From: Streptomyces sp. GKU 895
Lineage (GTDB): Bacteria; Actinomycetota; Actinomycetes; Streptomycetales; Streptomycetaceae
Length of the DNA: 51,628 bases
Reading direction: 5' to 3'
Assembly (NCBI GenBank): GCA_002027195.1
Contig: MWJO01000057.1
Span: 1-51,628 of the forward strand
Part shown: piece by piece, positions 35,151-43,568 of the stretch
How positions within the stretch are numbered: the first letter of the stretch is position 1
How the letters are laid out: the number at the start of each line of letters is the position of its first letter
Made by a program: the position numbers and the translations under genes
The notes under the pieces: generated by a model
The model's input: the letters and a program-made list of their open reading frames with translations, nothing else
Databases searched by the model: none
What the model was told of the DNA's origin: nothing

Positions 35151-36307
35151 CTACCGCAGCCCCGTGGAGCGCCGCAGCGCCGCCTGGATCAGCCGGTCCA
35201 CCAGCTCCGGGTAGCCGATCCCGGTCGCCTGCCACATCTGCGGGTACATCGAGATCGGCGTGAAGCCCGGCATCGTGTTGATCTCGTTGATCACGAACTC
35301 GCCGTCCTCGGTGAGGAAGAAGTCCGCGCGGACCAGCCCCTCGCAGGAGCCGCGTCGAAGGCGTCCACGGCGAGCCGCTGCACCTCGGCGGTCTCCTGCG
35401 CCGTCAGCGGCGCCGGCACCAGGCCCGGGGTGGAGTCGATGTACTTGGCCTCGAAGTCGTAGTACGCGTGGGCGTCCGGCGGCGGGATCTCCGCGGGCAC
35501 CGAGGCACGCGGGCCGTCCTCGAACTCCAGGACGCCGCACTCGATCTCACGGCCGCGCAGGGCCGCCTCGACGAGGATCTTCGGGTCGTGCCGCTGGGCC
35601 TCGGCGATCGCCTCGTCGAGCCCGGACAGGTCGTCGACCTTGGTGATGCCGATCGACGAACCCGCGCGCGCGGGCTTCACGAACAGCGGCCAGCCGTGCT
35701 CGCCGGCGAAGTCGACGATCTTCTTGCGGGCGGCCGGCTCGTCCTGCTCCCACTCACGGGGCCGGATCACCACGTACGGGCCGACCTTGAGCCCGAAGGA
35801 GGTGAACACCCGCTTCATGTACTCCTTGTCCTGGCCGACGGCCGAGGCGAGCACGCCCGAGCCGACGTACGGGACACCGGAGAGCTCCAGCAGACCCTGG
35901 AGGGTGCCGTCCTCGCCGTAGGGGCCGTGCAGGACGGGGAAGACGACGTCGACCTCACCGAGCGCCTTGGGCACCGATCCCGGTTCGCTGTAGACGACTT
36001 CGCGGTTCGCGGGGTCGACGGGGAGCACCACGCCGCCCTCGTGCGACTCGGCCAGCTCGTCGACGTTGGGCGTACGGCGCTCGGTGATCGCCATACGGTC
36101 CGGTTCGTCGGCGGTGAGCGCCCAACGGCCGTCCTGGGTGATGCCGATCGGCAGGACGTCGTACTTGGTCCGGTCGATGGCCTTCAGGACGGCGCCGGCG
36201 GTGACCACGGAGATCCCGTGTTCGGAGCTGCGCCCGCCGAACACGACGGCCACGCGCGGCTTGCGAGACGGCTGCTCAGGGCTCTGGGAGAGGTTCTCGG
36301 TGCTCAT
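35151..36307 (-). CDS. ddl: D-alanine--D-alanine ligase, apparent frameshift
   Basis: ATP-grasp ligase making D-Ala-D-Ala for peptidoglycan. It has VAVVFGGRSSEHGISVV, FPVLHGPYGEDGTLQGLLEL, PLFVKPARAGSSIGITKV, and the C-terminal metal/ATP motif INEINTMPGFTPISMYPQMW. The frame changes near 35350: after AVDAFDAA the family sequence SCEGLVRADFFLTEDGEF is one base out of phase. One added base gives 385 residues. As written the active-site NEINTMPG segment would be lost, which an essential gene is unlikely to tolerate, supporting a sequence error. The ATG opens MSTENLSQSPEQPSRKPRVA. Confidence 0.93.
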
Positions 36308-36377
36308 ATCGCGTTGAGAGTACCCGTTGGTAGAGCCCCGATACAGCGTGGCCGGAGTGGCGTCGCCCCGGCGTCGC

Positions 36378-37388
36378 TCAGCGTCGTTCGGGCTTCGCGC
36401 TGCGCGACATCAGCTCCTTGACGGCGACCACCGGAGGCTTGCCCTCGTGCACGATGGCGACGACCGTCTCGGTGATCGGCATGTCGACGCCGTGCCTGCG
36501 GGCCAGATCCAGCACGGACTCACAGGACTTGACGCCCTCGGCGGTCTGCTTGGTGACCGCGATGGTCTCCTGGAGGGTCATGCCCTTGCCGAGGTTGGTG
36601 CCGAAGGTGTGGTTGCGCGAGAGCGGCGAGGAGCAGGTCGCCACCAGGTCACCGAGACCGGCGAGTCCGGCGAAGGTGAGCGGGTCGGCGCCGAGCGCGA
36701 CACCGAGCCGCGCGGTCTCCGCGAGGCCGCGCGTGATGAGCGAGCCCTTGGCGTTGTCGCCGAGCCCCATGCCGTCCGCGATGCCGACGGCGAGCCCGAT
36801 GACGTTCTTCACCGCGCCGCCGAGCTCGCAGCCGACCACGTCCGTCTCGGTGTACGGCCTGAAGTACGGCGTGTGGCAGGCGGACTGGAGTTTCTGCGCG
36901 ACCGCCTCGTCGGTGCACGCGACCACCGCGGCGGCCGGCATCCGGGCGGCGATCTCGCGCGCGAGGTTGGGGCCGGTGACCACGGCGACGCGGTCCTGCC
37001 CCACCTTGGCGACGTCCTCGATGACCTCGCTCATCCGCATGGCGGAGCCGAGTTCGACGCCCTTCATCAGCGACACGAGGACGGTGTCGGGCGCGAGCAC
37101 CGGCACCCATTCGGCGAGGTTGCCGCGCAACGTCTGCGAGGGGACGGCGAGAACGGTGAAGTCTGCGTCGCGCGCGGCCTCGGCGGCGTCCGTCGTCGCC
37201 CGCAGGTTCACCGGGAGTTCGACGCCGGGAAGGTAGTCCGGGTTCGTACGCGTGGAGTTGACGGCTTCCGCGAGTTCGGCGCGGCGGCCCCACAGGGTGA
37301 CCTCGCAGCCCGCGTCGGCGAGGACCATGCCGAAGGCGGTGCCCCACGATCCGGTGCCGAAGACAGCCGCCTTGACGGTCGTGCTCAC
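36378..37388 (-). CDS. gpsA: NAD(P)-dependent glycerol-3-phosphate dehydrogenase
   Basis: GpsA reduces dihydroxyacetone phosphate to sn-glycerol 3-phosphate for phospholipids (336 residues). It has the Rossmann loop VFGTGSWGTAFGMVLADAG, VTGPNLAREIAARMPAAAVV, and the catalytic Lys in ELGGAVKNVIGLAVGIADG, then GLGDLVATCSSPLSRN. The GTG start overlaps the plsC stop (GTGA), so acyltransferase and glycerol-phosphate supply are co-translated. Confidence 0.96.
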   Translation of the reverse strand: MSTTVKAAVFGTGSWGTAFGMVLADAGCEVTLWGRRAELAEAVNSTRTNPDYLPGVELPVNLRATTDAAEAARDADFTVLAVPSQTLRGNLAEWVPVLAPDTVLVSLMKGVELGSAMRMSEVIEDVAKVGQDRVAVVTGPNLAREIAARMPAAAVVACTDEAVAQKLQSACHTPYFRPYTETDVVGCELGGAVKNVIGLAVGIADGMGLGDNAKGSLITRGLAETARLGVALGADPLTFAGLAGLGDLVATCSSPLSRNHTFGTNLGKGMTLQETIAVTKQTAEGVKSCESVLDLARRHGVDMPITETVVAIVHEGKPPVVAVKELMSRSAKPERR

Positions 37389-38149
37389 TTGGCGCTCTCC
37401 TCCTCGTGGCCGGCCTCGGCCTGGCTCCGCCGGCGCTGCTCGATCCGCTCCTTGCGCGGGTCGTAGGGCGTGGCGGGCGCCTTCTCGCCGCGGATCTCCT
37501 CCAGCTGGCGGGTGATGGCGGCCATGATGACCTCGGTGGCGTCCTTCAGGAGGTCCGGGGTCATCTCCTTGTCGTAGAACGGCGTCAGGTCCACCGGCGG
37601 GCCCGCCAGGACCCGCGAGGTCTTGCGCGGGCGGAGGTTGAGCTTCTTGGCGTACGGCGGCAGCAGCTCGTTGGCGCCCCACTGGGCGACCGGGATCACC
37701 GGGCACTTGGTCTGCAGGGCCACCCGCGCGGCGCCGGTCTTGCCGGTCATCGGCCACTGCGCGGGATCCCGGGTGATGGTGCCCTCGGGGTAGAACGCGA
37801 CGCACTCGCCGCGCTCCACGGCGTCGATCGCGGCGCGGAAGGCGCTCAGCGCGTCCGTGGTCTCGCGGTAGACGGGGATCTGTCCGGTGCCGCGCATGAA
37901 GGCACCGACGAATCCCTTCTTGAAAAGTCCGCTCTTCGCGAGGAATCGCGGAACGCGGCCGGTGTTGTACTGAAAGTGCGCGTACGCGAAGGGATCGATG
38001 TGCGAATTGTGGTTCACCGCGGTGATAAATCCGCCATCAGCCGGAATGTTCTCCATTCCGCGCCAGTCCCGCTTGATCAGAACCACCAGCGGCGGTTTGG
38101 CGATCACCGCTGCCAAGCGGTACCAGAAGCCGATTCTGCGGCGGGGCAC
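37385..38149 (-). CDS. plsC: 1-acyl-sn-glycerol-3-phosphate acyltransferase (PlsC family)
   Basis: 254 residues. The acyltransferase blocks are NHNSHIDPF (H-x4-D catalytic pair), block II GAFMRGTGQIPVYRE and block III AFYPEGTITRD. A hydrophobic N-terminal segment (RLAAVIAKPPLVVLI) suggests membrane association, and the C-terminus is charged. The GTG start is at 38149. It makes phosphatidic acid in cooperation with gpsA, to which it is translationally coupled. Confidence 0.93.
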   Translation of the reverse strand: MPRRRIGFWYRLAAVIAKPPLVVLIKRDWRGMENIPADGGFITAVNHNSHIDPFAYAHFQYNTGRVPRFLAKSGLFKKGFVGAFMRGTGQIPVYRETTDALSAFRAAIDAVERGECVAFYPEGTITRDPAQWPMTGKTGAARVALQTKCPVIPVAQWGANELLPPYAKKLNLRPRKTSRVLAGPPVDLTPFYDKEMTPDLLKDATEVIMAAITRQLEEIRGEKAPATPYDPRKERIEQRRRSQAEAGHEEESAK

Positions 38150-38305
38150 GCGGACACCTTCCTCTAGGGGCCTTCAGGGCCGCACAAGTGTCGCCCCAGG
38201 CCGCCGGTCTGTCGAGAACACCGTACGCCTCGCCGCGACGACCGCCAGATGGCCCAGGTGACGGCTGAGTGACAATGGCCGCGACAAGAGAGGGACGGAA
38301 CGCTC

Positions 38306-38944
38306 GTGCAGTGGACCTTGGTCATACCCCTGAAGCCCCTGGCGCGGGCCAAGAGCAGGCTCTCGGACACCGCCGGGGACGGGCTGCGCCCGGGCCTCGC
38401 CCTCGCCTTCGCCCAGGACACGGTGGCAGCGGCGCTGGCCTGCCGGGCGGTCGGGGATGTGGCAGTAGTCACGGACGACCCGCTGGCCGGCCGCGAGCTG
38501 TCCGCCCTGGGCGCCCGCATCGTCCCCGACGAGCCCCGGGGCGGCCTGAACGCGGCGCTGGCGTACGGGGCGGGTGTCGTACGGGCCGCACACCCCCGAC
38601 GTGCCGTAGCGGCCCTCAACGCCGATCTGCCGGCCCTGCGCCCCCTGGAATTGGCCCGGGTCCTGGACGCGGTGGCGGAATTCCCGCGCGCATTCCTCCC
38701 GGACGCGGCGGCAATAGGCACGACACTGCTGGCGGTCCGCGAGGGCCAGGAATTGCGCCCGGCTTTCGGAACGGATTCCCGGGCCCGCCATCGGGCGTCA
38801 GGGGCGGTGGAGCTCTGCCTCTCCGGGGTGGACTCCGTACGCCAGGACGTGGACACGGGCGAGGACCTGCGAGCGGCGCTGGCACTGGGGGTGGGACCGC
38901 GGACGGCGAGCTTCTCAGCAGGGCTGCTGATCAGAGGCTTTTAG
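38306..38944 (+). CDS. cofC: 2-phospho-L-lactate guanylyltransferase (CofC/FbiD)
   Basis: 212-residue nucleotidyltransferase of coenzyme F420 synthesis, activating phospholactate or phosphoenolpyruvate with GTP. It opens MQWTLVIPLKPLARAKSRLS, the CofC signature, and has DVAVVTDDPLAGRELSALGA, RGGLNAALAYGAG, and LNADLPALRPLELARVL. The start is GTG. F420 is consistent with the luciferase-like oxidoreductase at 7.1 kb, but no direct link is shown. Its stop codon TAG merges into repeat copy D. Confidence 0.92.
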   Translation: MQWTLVIPLKPLARAKSRLSDTAGDGLRPGLALAFAQDTVAAALACRAVGDVAVVTDDPLAGRELSALGARIVPDEPRGGLNAALAYGAGVVRAAHPRRAVAALNADLPALRPLELARVLDAVAEFPRAFLPDAAAIGTTLLAVREGQELRPAFGTDSRARHRASGAVELCLSGVDSVRQDVDTGEDLRAALALGVGPRTASFSAGLLIRGF

Positions 38945-38976
38945 GGGCGCGGGGAACTGCGCGACCAGCCACGACG
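38943..38976 (+). repeat. Streptomyces intergenic repeat, copy D
   Basis: AGGGGCGCGGGGAACTGCGC, then GACCAGCCACGACG, beginning in the cofC stop codon. Apart from one base at the right end (A rather than C after the ACG), it matches the smc copy (B) base for base from AGGGGCGC through CCAGCCACGA. Confidence 0.85.
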
Positions 38977-39008
38977 CAACCCGCACCCGACCCACTACCC
39001 TGACCTTC

Positions 39009-39200
39009 ATGCAGGCCACCGCATACACCTACGACGCCGAGACCCGCACCGGCAGCGTGCTGCTGGACGACGGCACCCCGGTCCCCTTCGACGCCCCGGC
39101 GTTCGACGCGGGCGGTCTGAGGCTGCTGCGGCCCGGGCAGCGGGTACGGATCGAACTGGACGGCGACAAGGTCACCGTTGTAACCCTCCAGACGTTCTGA
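39009..39200 (+). CDS. small conserved beta-rich protein (63 residues)
   Basis: 63 residues: MQATAYTYDAETRTGSVLLD, then a central FDAPAFDAGGLRLLRPGQRV and RIELDGDKVTVVTLQTF. The pattern of a small OB-like or cold-shock-like barrel (TGSVLLDDGTPVPF; GQRVRIELDG) is suggestive, but no RNA-binding aromatic motifs are present. Function is unknown. The codon use is normal and a strong hairpin follows, so I consider it real. Confidence 0.8.
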   Translation: MQATAYTYDAETRTGSVLLDDGTPVPFDAPAFDAGGLRLLRPGQRVRIELDGDKVTVVTLQTF

Positions 39201-39246
39201 ACGCGCCGCGGGCCGGACTCCCAGAACGGAGTCCGGCCCGGCGCGT
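39201..39246. terminator. bidirectional terminator hairpin between the 63-residue gene and hupS
   Basis: Begins right after the TGA stop: ACGCGCCGCGGGCCGGACTCC pairs with GGAGTCCGGCCCGGCGCGT around a CAGAAC loop, one of the longest stems in the window. It separates convergent genes. Confidence 0.85.
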
Positions 39247-39261
39247 GAGTACCGCTCGCGC

Positions 39262-39915
39262 TTACCTCTTGCGGGCGGTGGCCTTCTTGGCGGTGGTCTT
39301 GCGGGCCGTCGACTTCGCGGCGGGCGCCTTCTTGGCGGTCGCCTTCTTCGCCGGGGCCTTCTTGGCCGTCGCCTTCTTGGCGGTGGTCTTCTTCGCGGCG
39401 GTGGTCTTGGCGGCGCCCGTGGTCTTCTTGGCCGTCGTCTTCTTCGCCGTCGTCTTCTTGGCGGCCGCCGTGGTCTTCTTGGCGGTCGTCTTCTTCGCCG
39501 TGGTCTTCTTCGCGGCGGCGGTCGCCTTCTTCGTCGGGGCGGCCTTCTTCGCCGCCGCCTTCTTGACCGTGGCGGAAGCCCCACCGGTCAGGCTGCCCTT
39601 GGGGGCCTTCTTGACCGCGACGTCGTTCTTCGGGAGCTTCTTCGTGCCGCTCACCAGGTCCTTGAAGCCCTGGCCCGCACGGAAGCGCGGAACGGAGGTC
39701 TTCTTGACCCGAACCCGCTCGCCCGTCTGGGGGTTGCGGGCGTACCGGGCCGGGCGGTCGACCTTCTCGAACGAACCGAAGCCGGTGACCGAGACCCGGT
39801 CCCCCGCCACGGTCGCGCGGACGATGGCGTCCAGGACCGCGTCGACCGCGTCGGCGGCCTGCTGACGGCCACCGACCTTGTCGGCAATCGCTTCTACGAG
39901 CTGCGCCTTGTTCAC
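39262..39915 (-). CDS. hupS: nucleoid-associated HU protein with lysine-rich histone H1-like tail (HupS)
   Basis: 217 residues. The N-terminal HU domain (1-94) starts MNKAQLVEAIADKVGGRQQA and contains the DNA-binding arm signature GFGSFEKVDRPARYARNPQT. From about residue 115 it is an Ala/Lys/Thr tail made of irregular KKTTAK / KKATAKKAPA units, the actinobacterial HU-H1 fusion. HupS organises spore nucleoids in S. coelicolor. The tail DNA is internally repetitive, so indels there would be easy to miss. Confidence 0.95.
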   Translation of the reverse strand: MNKAQLVEAIADKVGGRQQAADAVDAVLDAIVRATVAGDRVSVTGFGSFEKVDRPARYARNPQTGERVRVKKTSVPRFRAGQGFKDLVSGTKKLPKNDVAVKKAPKGSLTGGASATVKKAAAKKAAPTKKATAAAKKTTAKKTTAKKTTAAAKKTTAKKTTAKKTTGAAKTTAAKKTTAKKATAKKAPAKKATAKKAPAAKSTARKTTAKKATARKR

Positions 39916-40052
39916 GTCTTCCCCTTCGGAGACATCGCCCGAACGAAACTGTTCAGGCTTTTTCGCACGTTAGGCAGATATATACCGCAAATCAAACACG
40001 AAACGGGCTTATCACCCTTGTGCCGCAACGGGTTCGGCTGTCTCGGACTTGT

Positions 40053-40283
40053 TCAGCGTTCCTCTTCGGGGAATCGACCCGCGTCGAGGTCCGCCGTGAA
40101 GGCCTCCAGACGCCTTGCCGCATCGGCGAGATCGTGCTTGGCCGCGGCCGTAATGACCAGCAGCTTCCGGGTCAGCGCCATCCGTACGCCCTCCGGGACT
40201 TGCAGTGCGCGCACCCTTGTGTGCGCTTCCTTGAGTTGGTCCGCGACCGCCGCATAGAGCTCGAGTTGGCCGTCGTGTTCCAT
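40053..40283 (-). CDS. small conserved helical protein (76 residues)
   Basis: Begins MEHDGQLELYAAVADQLKEA and continues HTRVRALQVPEGVRMALTRK, LLVITAAAKHDLADAARRLE, ending PEEER. Predicted to be all-helical and soluble. Conserved as I recall in Streptomyces next to hupS and leuCD, function unknown. The ATG at 40283 is chosen because the in-frame upstream extension (arginine/histidine-rich) looks non-coding. Confidence 0.78.
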   Translation of the reverse strand: MEHDGQLELYAAVADQLKEAHTRVRALQVPEGVRMALTRKLLVITAAAKHDLADAARRLEAFTADLDAGRFPEEER

Positions 40284-40466
40284 GCACAGATTGTGCCATC
40301 TGGGGCGAGTTGTCGCCCGCTCAGGGTGCAACTGCCGCCTCAACGGCCTTCCGGGCGCGCGCCGAAGCCGCGGCCACGACTTTCGCGTACCCCTGCAACA
40401 CCCCTTCTAACGGGGGAAGTTGAGCAGCGTTTCGGGTGGGCGCAGGGCCGTTCGGGTGCAGACACG

Positions 40467-40501
40467 GCTGTACCCCCGATCGGGCTGATCGGGGGTACAG
40501 C
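40467..40501. terminator. strong terminator after leuD
   Basis: A perfect 15-bp inverted repeat, GCTGTACCCCCGATC / GATCGGGGGTACAGC, with a 5-base loop, 59 bp beyond the leuD stop. The remainder of the 276 bp between leuD and the 76-residue gene shows no gene. Confidence 0.85.
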
Positions 40502-40559
40502 GGGGGGTGTTCGGTGGCCGAAACTCGACCTGTTCAGTTGGGTCGCGCGAGGGGCGCGG

Positions 40560-41153
40560 TCAGACCTCGAGCGTCCGCGGCTTGAACGAGGGCCGCTTGG
40601 CCTCGTACGCGGCGATGTCGGCCTCGTTCTGGAGGGTGATGGAGATGTCGTCCAGCCCGTTCAGCAGCCGCCAGCGGGAGTTCTCGTCCAGCTCGAAGCT
40701 CGCCGTGATGCCCTCGGCGCGCACCTCGCGGGCCTCCAGGTCGACGGTGATCTCGGCCTTGGGGTCCTTCTCGCTCAGCTCCTGGAGCGCCTCCACGATC
40801 TTCTGGTCCAGAACGACCGTGAGCAGGCCGTTCTTGAGCGAGTTGCCGCGGAAGATGTCGGCGAAGCGGGAGGAGATGACGGCCTTGAAGCCGTAGTTCT
40901 GCAGCGCCCACACGGCGTGCTCACGGGAGGAGCCGGTGCCGAAGTCGGGGCCGGCGACCAGGACGGTCGCGCCCTTGCGCTCGGGCTGGTTGAGGATGAA
41001 CGTCTCGTCCTTGCGCCAGGCCTCGAACAGCCCGTCCTCGAACCCGTCCCGGGTGACCTTCTTGAGCCAGTGAGCAGGGATGATCTGGTCGGTGTCGACG
41101 TTGCTGCGGCGCAGCGGGACGGCCCGGCCGGTGTGCTTGGTGAATGCTTCCAT
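40560..41153 (-). CDS. leuD: 3-isopropylmalate dehydratase small subunit
   Basis: LeuD swivelling subunit (197 residues) of isopropylmalate isomerase. It shows VPLRRSNVDTDQIIPAHWLK, the substrate loop GPDFGTGSSREHAVWALQNY, and FADIFRGNSLKNGLL. It is six bases after leuC in the same operon. The complex isomerises 2- to 3-isopropylmalate in leucine synthesis. A strong terminator follows. Confidence 0.97.
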   Translation of the reverse strand: MEAFTKHTGRAVPLRRSNVDTDQIIPAHWLKKVTRDGFEDGLFEAWRKDETFILNQPERKGATVLVAGPDFGTGSSREHAVWALQNYGFKAVISSRFADIFRGNSLKNGLLTVVLDQKIVEALQELSEKDPKAEITVDLEAREVRAEGITASFELDENSRWRLLNGLDDISITLQNEADIAAYEAKRPSFKPRTLEV

Positions 41154-41159
41154 GACTGA

Positions 41160-42584
41160 TCAGACTCCAGCGGCGACAGGGGCGTCGGACAGGTCGGCGG
41201 GCGAGGCCAGGTGGCCCAGCACGGCGGTCGCCGCGGCGACCTGCGGCGAGACCAGGTGCGTACGGCCGCCCTTGCCCTGCCGTCCCTCGAAGTTGCGGTT
41301 GGAGGTGGACGCGGAGCGCTCACCCGGGGCCAGCTGGTCGGGGTTCATGCCCAGACACATCGAGCAGCCCGCGTGCCGCCATTCGGCGCCGGCGTCCTTG
41401 AAGACGACGTCCAGGCCCTCGGAGACGGCCTGCAGGCCGACCCGCGCGGAGCCGGGAACGACCAGCATCCGTACGCCGTCGGCGACTTTGCGGCCCTTGA
41501 GGAGTTCGGCGGCGGCGCGCAGGTCCTCGATACGGCCGTTGGTGCACGAACCTACGAAGACGGTGTCCACCTTGATGGAGCGCAGCGGCTGTCCGGCCTC
41601 CAACCCCATGTATTCCAGGGCCTTTTCGGCGGCGAGGCGCTCCGAAGCGTCTTCGTACGAAGCAGGATCGGGGACGTGGGCCGAAAGCGGCGCGCCCTGA
41701 CCGGGGTTGGTGCCCCAGGTGACGAACGGCGACAGTTCGGCGGCCTCGATGACGACCTCGGCGTCGAACTCGGCGTCCTCGTCCGTCTTCAGGGTCTTCC
41801 AGTACGCGACGGCCGCGTCCCAGTCCTCGCCCTTGGGGGCGTGCGGGCGGCCCTCCAGGTAGTCGAACGTGGTCTGGTCGGGGGCGATCATGCCCGCGCG
41901 GGCACCGGCCTCGATCGACATGTTGCAGATGGTCATGCGGGCCTCCATCGAGAGTTTCTCGATGGCGGAGCCGCGGTACTCCAGGACGTAGCCCTGGCCG
42001 CCGCCGGTGCCGATCCTGGCGATGATCGCCAGGATCAGGTCCTTGGCGGTGACGCCCTCGGGCAGTTCGCCGTTGACCGTGATGGCCATGGTCTTCGGGC
42101 GGACCAGCGGCAGCGTCTGGGTGGCCAGCACGTGCTCGACCTGGGAGGTGCCGATGCCGAACGCCAGGCCGCCGAAGGCGCCGTGCGTGGAGGTGTGGGA
42201 GTCGCCGCAGACGACCGTCATGCCGGGCTGGGTCAGGCCCAGCTGCGGGCCGACGACGTGCACGACGCCCTGCTCGACGTCGCCCAGCGGGTGCAGGCGC
42301 ACACCGAACTCGGCGGCGTTCTTGCGCAGCGTCTCCAGCTGGACCCGGGAGACCGGGTCGGCGATGGGCTTGTCGATGTCGAGGGTCGGGGTGTTGTGGT
42401 CCTCGGTCGCGATGGTGAGGTCGAGGCGGCGCACCTGGCGACCGCTCTTGCGGAGGCCGTCGAAGGCCTGCGGGCTGGTCACCTCGTGCAGCAGATGCAG
42501 ATCGATGAAGAGGAGGTCGGGCTCGCCCTCGGCGCGCCGGACGACGTGGTCGTCCCAGACCTTCTCCGCGAGTGTCCTACCCAT
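41160..42584 (-). CDS. leuC: 3-isopropylmalate dehydratase large subunit
   Basis: LeuC, 474 residues, aconitase-like with a [4Fe-4S] cluster. It starts MGRTLAEKVWDDHVVRRAEG and has VCGDSHTSTHGAFGGLAFGI and the cluster cysteines in VGSCTNGRIED and HAGCSMCLGMNPDQ. The ATG at 42584 follows GGAGGGAAAGCG. The divergent regulator NdgR/AreB is known in Streptomyces to bind the leuCD promoter; a palindrome fitting this role lies between the genes. Confidence 0.97.
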   Translation of the reverse strand: MGRTLAEKVWDDHVVRRAEGEPDLLFIDLHLLHEVTSPQAFDGLRKSGRQVRRLDLTIATEDHNTPTLDIDKPIADPVSRVQLETLRKNAAEFGVRLHPLGDVEQGVVHVVGPQLGLTQPGMTVVCGDSHTSTHGAFGGLAFGIGTSQVEHVLATQTLPLVRPKTMAITVNGELPEGVTAKDLILAIIARIGTGGGQGYVLEYRGSAIEKLSMEARMTICNMSIEAGARAGMIAPDQTTFDYLEGRPHAPKGEDWDAAVAYWKTLKTDEDAEFDAEVVIEAAELSPFVTWGTNPGQGAPLSAHVPDPASYEDASERLAAEKALEYMGLEAGQPLRSIKVDTVFVGSCTNGRIEDLRAAAELLKGRKVADGVRMLVVPGSARVGLQAVSEGLDVVFKDAGAEWRHAGCSMCLGMNPDQLAPGERSASTSNRNFEGRQGKGGRTHLVSPQVAAATAVLGHLASPADLSDAPVAAGV

Positions 42585-42721
42585 CGCTTTCCCTCCGGCC
42601 GGCAAGAGGTGCGCCGGCCCAACTAGAGATCTTCCGGAAACGGCGCCCGCACCCCTGGATTCCCGGGCAGCCGCCGCCAGGCCCGTTTGGTCCGCGGGCC
42701 GCTGTGCATCCAAGGGTTGCG

Positions 42722-42763
42722 CGTCTCACGAAAAAAGGAACTTGCGTTTCACAGAGTGAGACG
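42722..42763. promoter_or_regulatory. putative NdgR operator between leuC and ndgR
   Basis: GTTTCACAGAGTGAGAC (42746-42762) is a near-perfect 7+3+7 palindrome. An additional half site CGTCTCAC (42722-42729) is the exact complement of GTGAGACG (42756-42763). The near palindrome ends 14 bp before the ndgR start. This matches the expectation that the IclR-type regulator controls itself and leuCD. Confidence 0.55.
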
Positions 42764-42776
42764 TGAGTATCGTTGC

Positions 42777-43493
42777 ATGGACAACAGTAGCGGCGTCGGC
42801 GTTCTGGACAAGGCAGCCCTTGTCCTCAGCGCCCTGGAGTCCGGTCCGGCCACCCTCGCAGGGCTTGTGGCGGCCACCGGACTGGCAAGACCCACGGCCC
42901 ACCGGCTGGCCGTGGCTTTGGAACACCACCGTATGGTGGCGCGCGACATGCAGGGCCGTTTCATTCTCGGCCCGCGCCTCGCGGAACTGGCCGCGGCGGC
43001 CGGCGAGGACCGCCTGCTCGCCACGGCGGGCCCGGTCCTGACGCATCTGCGTGACGTCACGGGCGAGAGCGCCCAGCTCTACCGCCGCCAGGGAGACATG
43101 CGCATCTGCGTCGCCGCGGCGGAGCGCCTGTCCGGCCTGCGGGACACCGTCCCGGTCGGCTCGACGCTCACGATGAAGGCCGGCTCCTCGGCCCAGATCC
43201 TGATGGCCTGGGAGGAGCCGGAGCGCCTGCACCGCGGCCTCCAGGGCGCCCGCTTCACGGCGACGGCCCTGTCGGGCGTCAGGCGCCGCGGCTGGGCCCA
43301 GTCGATCGGTGAGCGCGAGCCGGGCGTCGCGTCCGTCTCAGCGCCCGTACGCGGGCCTTCCAACCGGGTCGTGGCCGCCGTGTCGGTCTCCGGCCCCATC
43401 GAGCGTCTGACGCGCCACCCGGGCCGTATGCACGCCCAGGCCGTCATCGACGCCGCGGCCCGCCTCTCCGAGGCCCTGCGCCGCACGGGCTGA
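42777..43493 (+). CDS. ndgR: IclR-family regulator NdgR
   Basis: 238 residues, the size of S. coelicolor NdgR (AreB in S. clavuligerus), which regulates leucine and other amino-acid synthesis and antibiotic production. The winged helix is in VLSALESGPATLAGLVAATG and LARPTAHRLAVALEHHRMVA; the IclR effector domain spans about 80-235 (LRDTVPVGSTLTMKAGSSAQ; ASVSAPVRGPSNRVVAAVSV). The ATG at 42777 (MDNSSGVGVL) is chosen; upstream in-frame codons run through the operator. Divergent from leuCD. Confidence 0.94.
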   Translation: MDNSSGVGVLDKAALVLSALESGPATLAGLVAATGLARPTAHRLAVALEHHRMVARDMQGRFILGPRLAELAAAAGEDRLLATAGPVLTHLRDVTGESAQLYRRQGDMRICVAAAERLSGLRDTVPVGSTLTMKAGSSAQILMAWEEPERLHRGLQGARFTATALSGVRRRGWAQSIGEREPGVASVSAPVRGPSNRVVAAVSVSGPIERLTRHPGRMHAQAVIDAAARLSEALRRTG

Positions 43494-43512
43494 GCCCGGA
43501 CCGGGACATCGA

Positions 43513-43550
43513 CGAAGGGACCTGCCCCAACGCCGCGGCAGGCCCCTTCG
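43513..43550. terminator. hairpin after ndgR
   Basis: CGAAGGG-A-CCTGCC pairs with GGCAGG-C-CCCTTCG. It lies 19 bp after the ndgR stop and faces the DUF4188 gene. Confidence 0.75.
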
Positions 43551-43568
43551 TTCCCCCGATCCCCCGTG

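Noticed and set aside
39262..39560. Tandem repeat array resembling a minisatellite
   Set aside because: It is the codon pattern of the Lys/Ala/Thr tail of HupS, known for actinobacterial HU-H1 proteins.
40550..40562. GAGGGGCGCGG near the leuD stop as a fifth repeat copy
   Set aside because: Only about 11 bases match and the rest of the element is absent.
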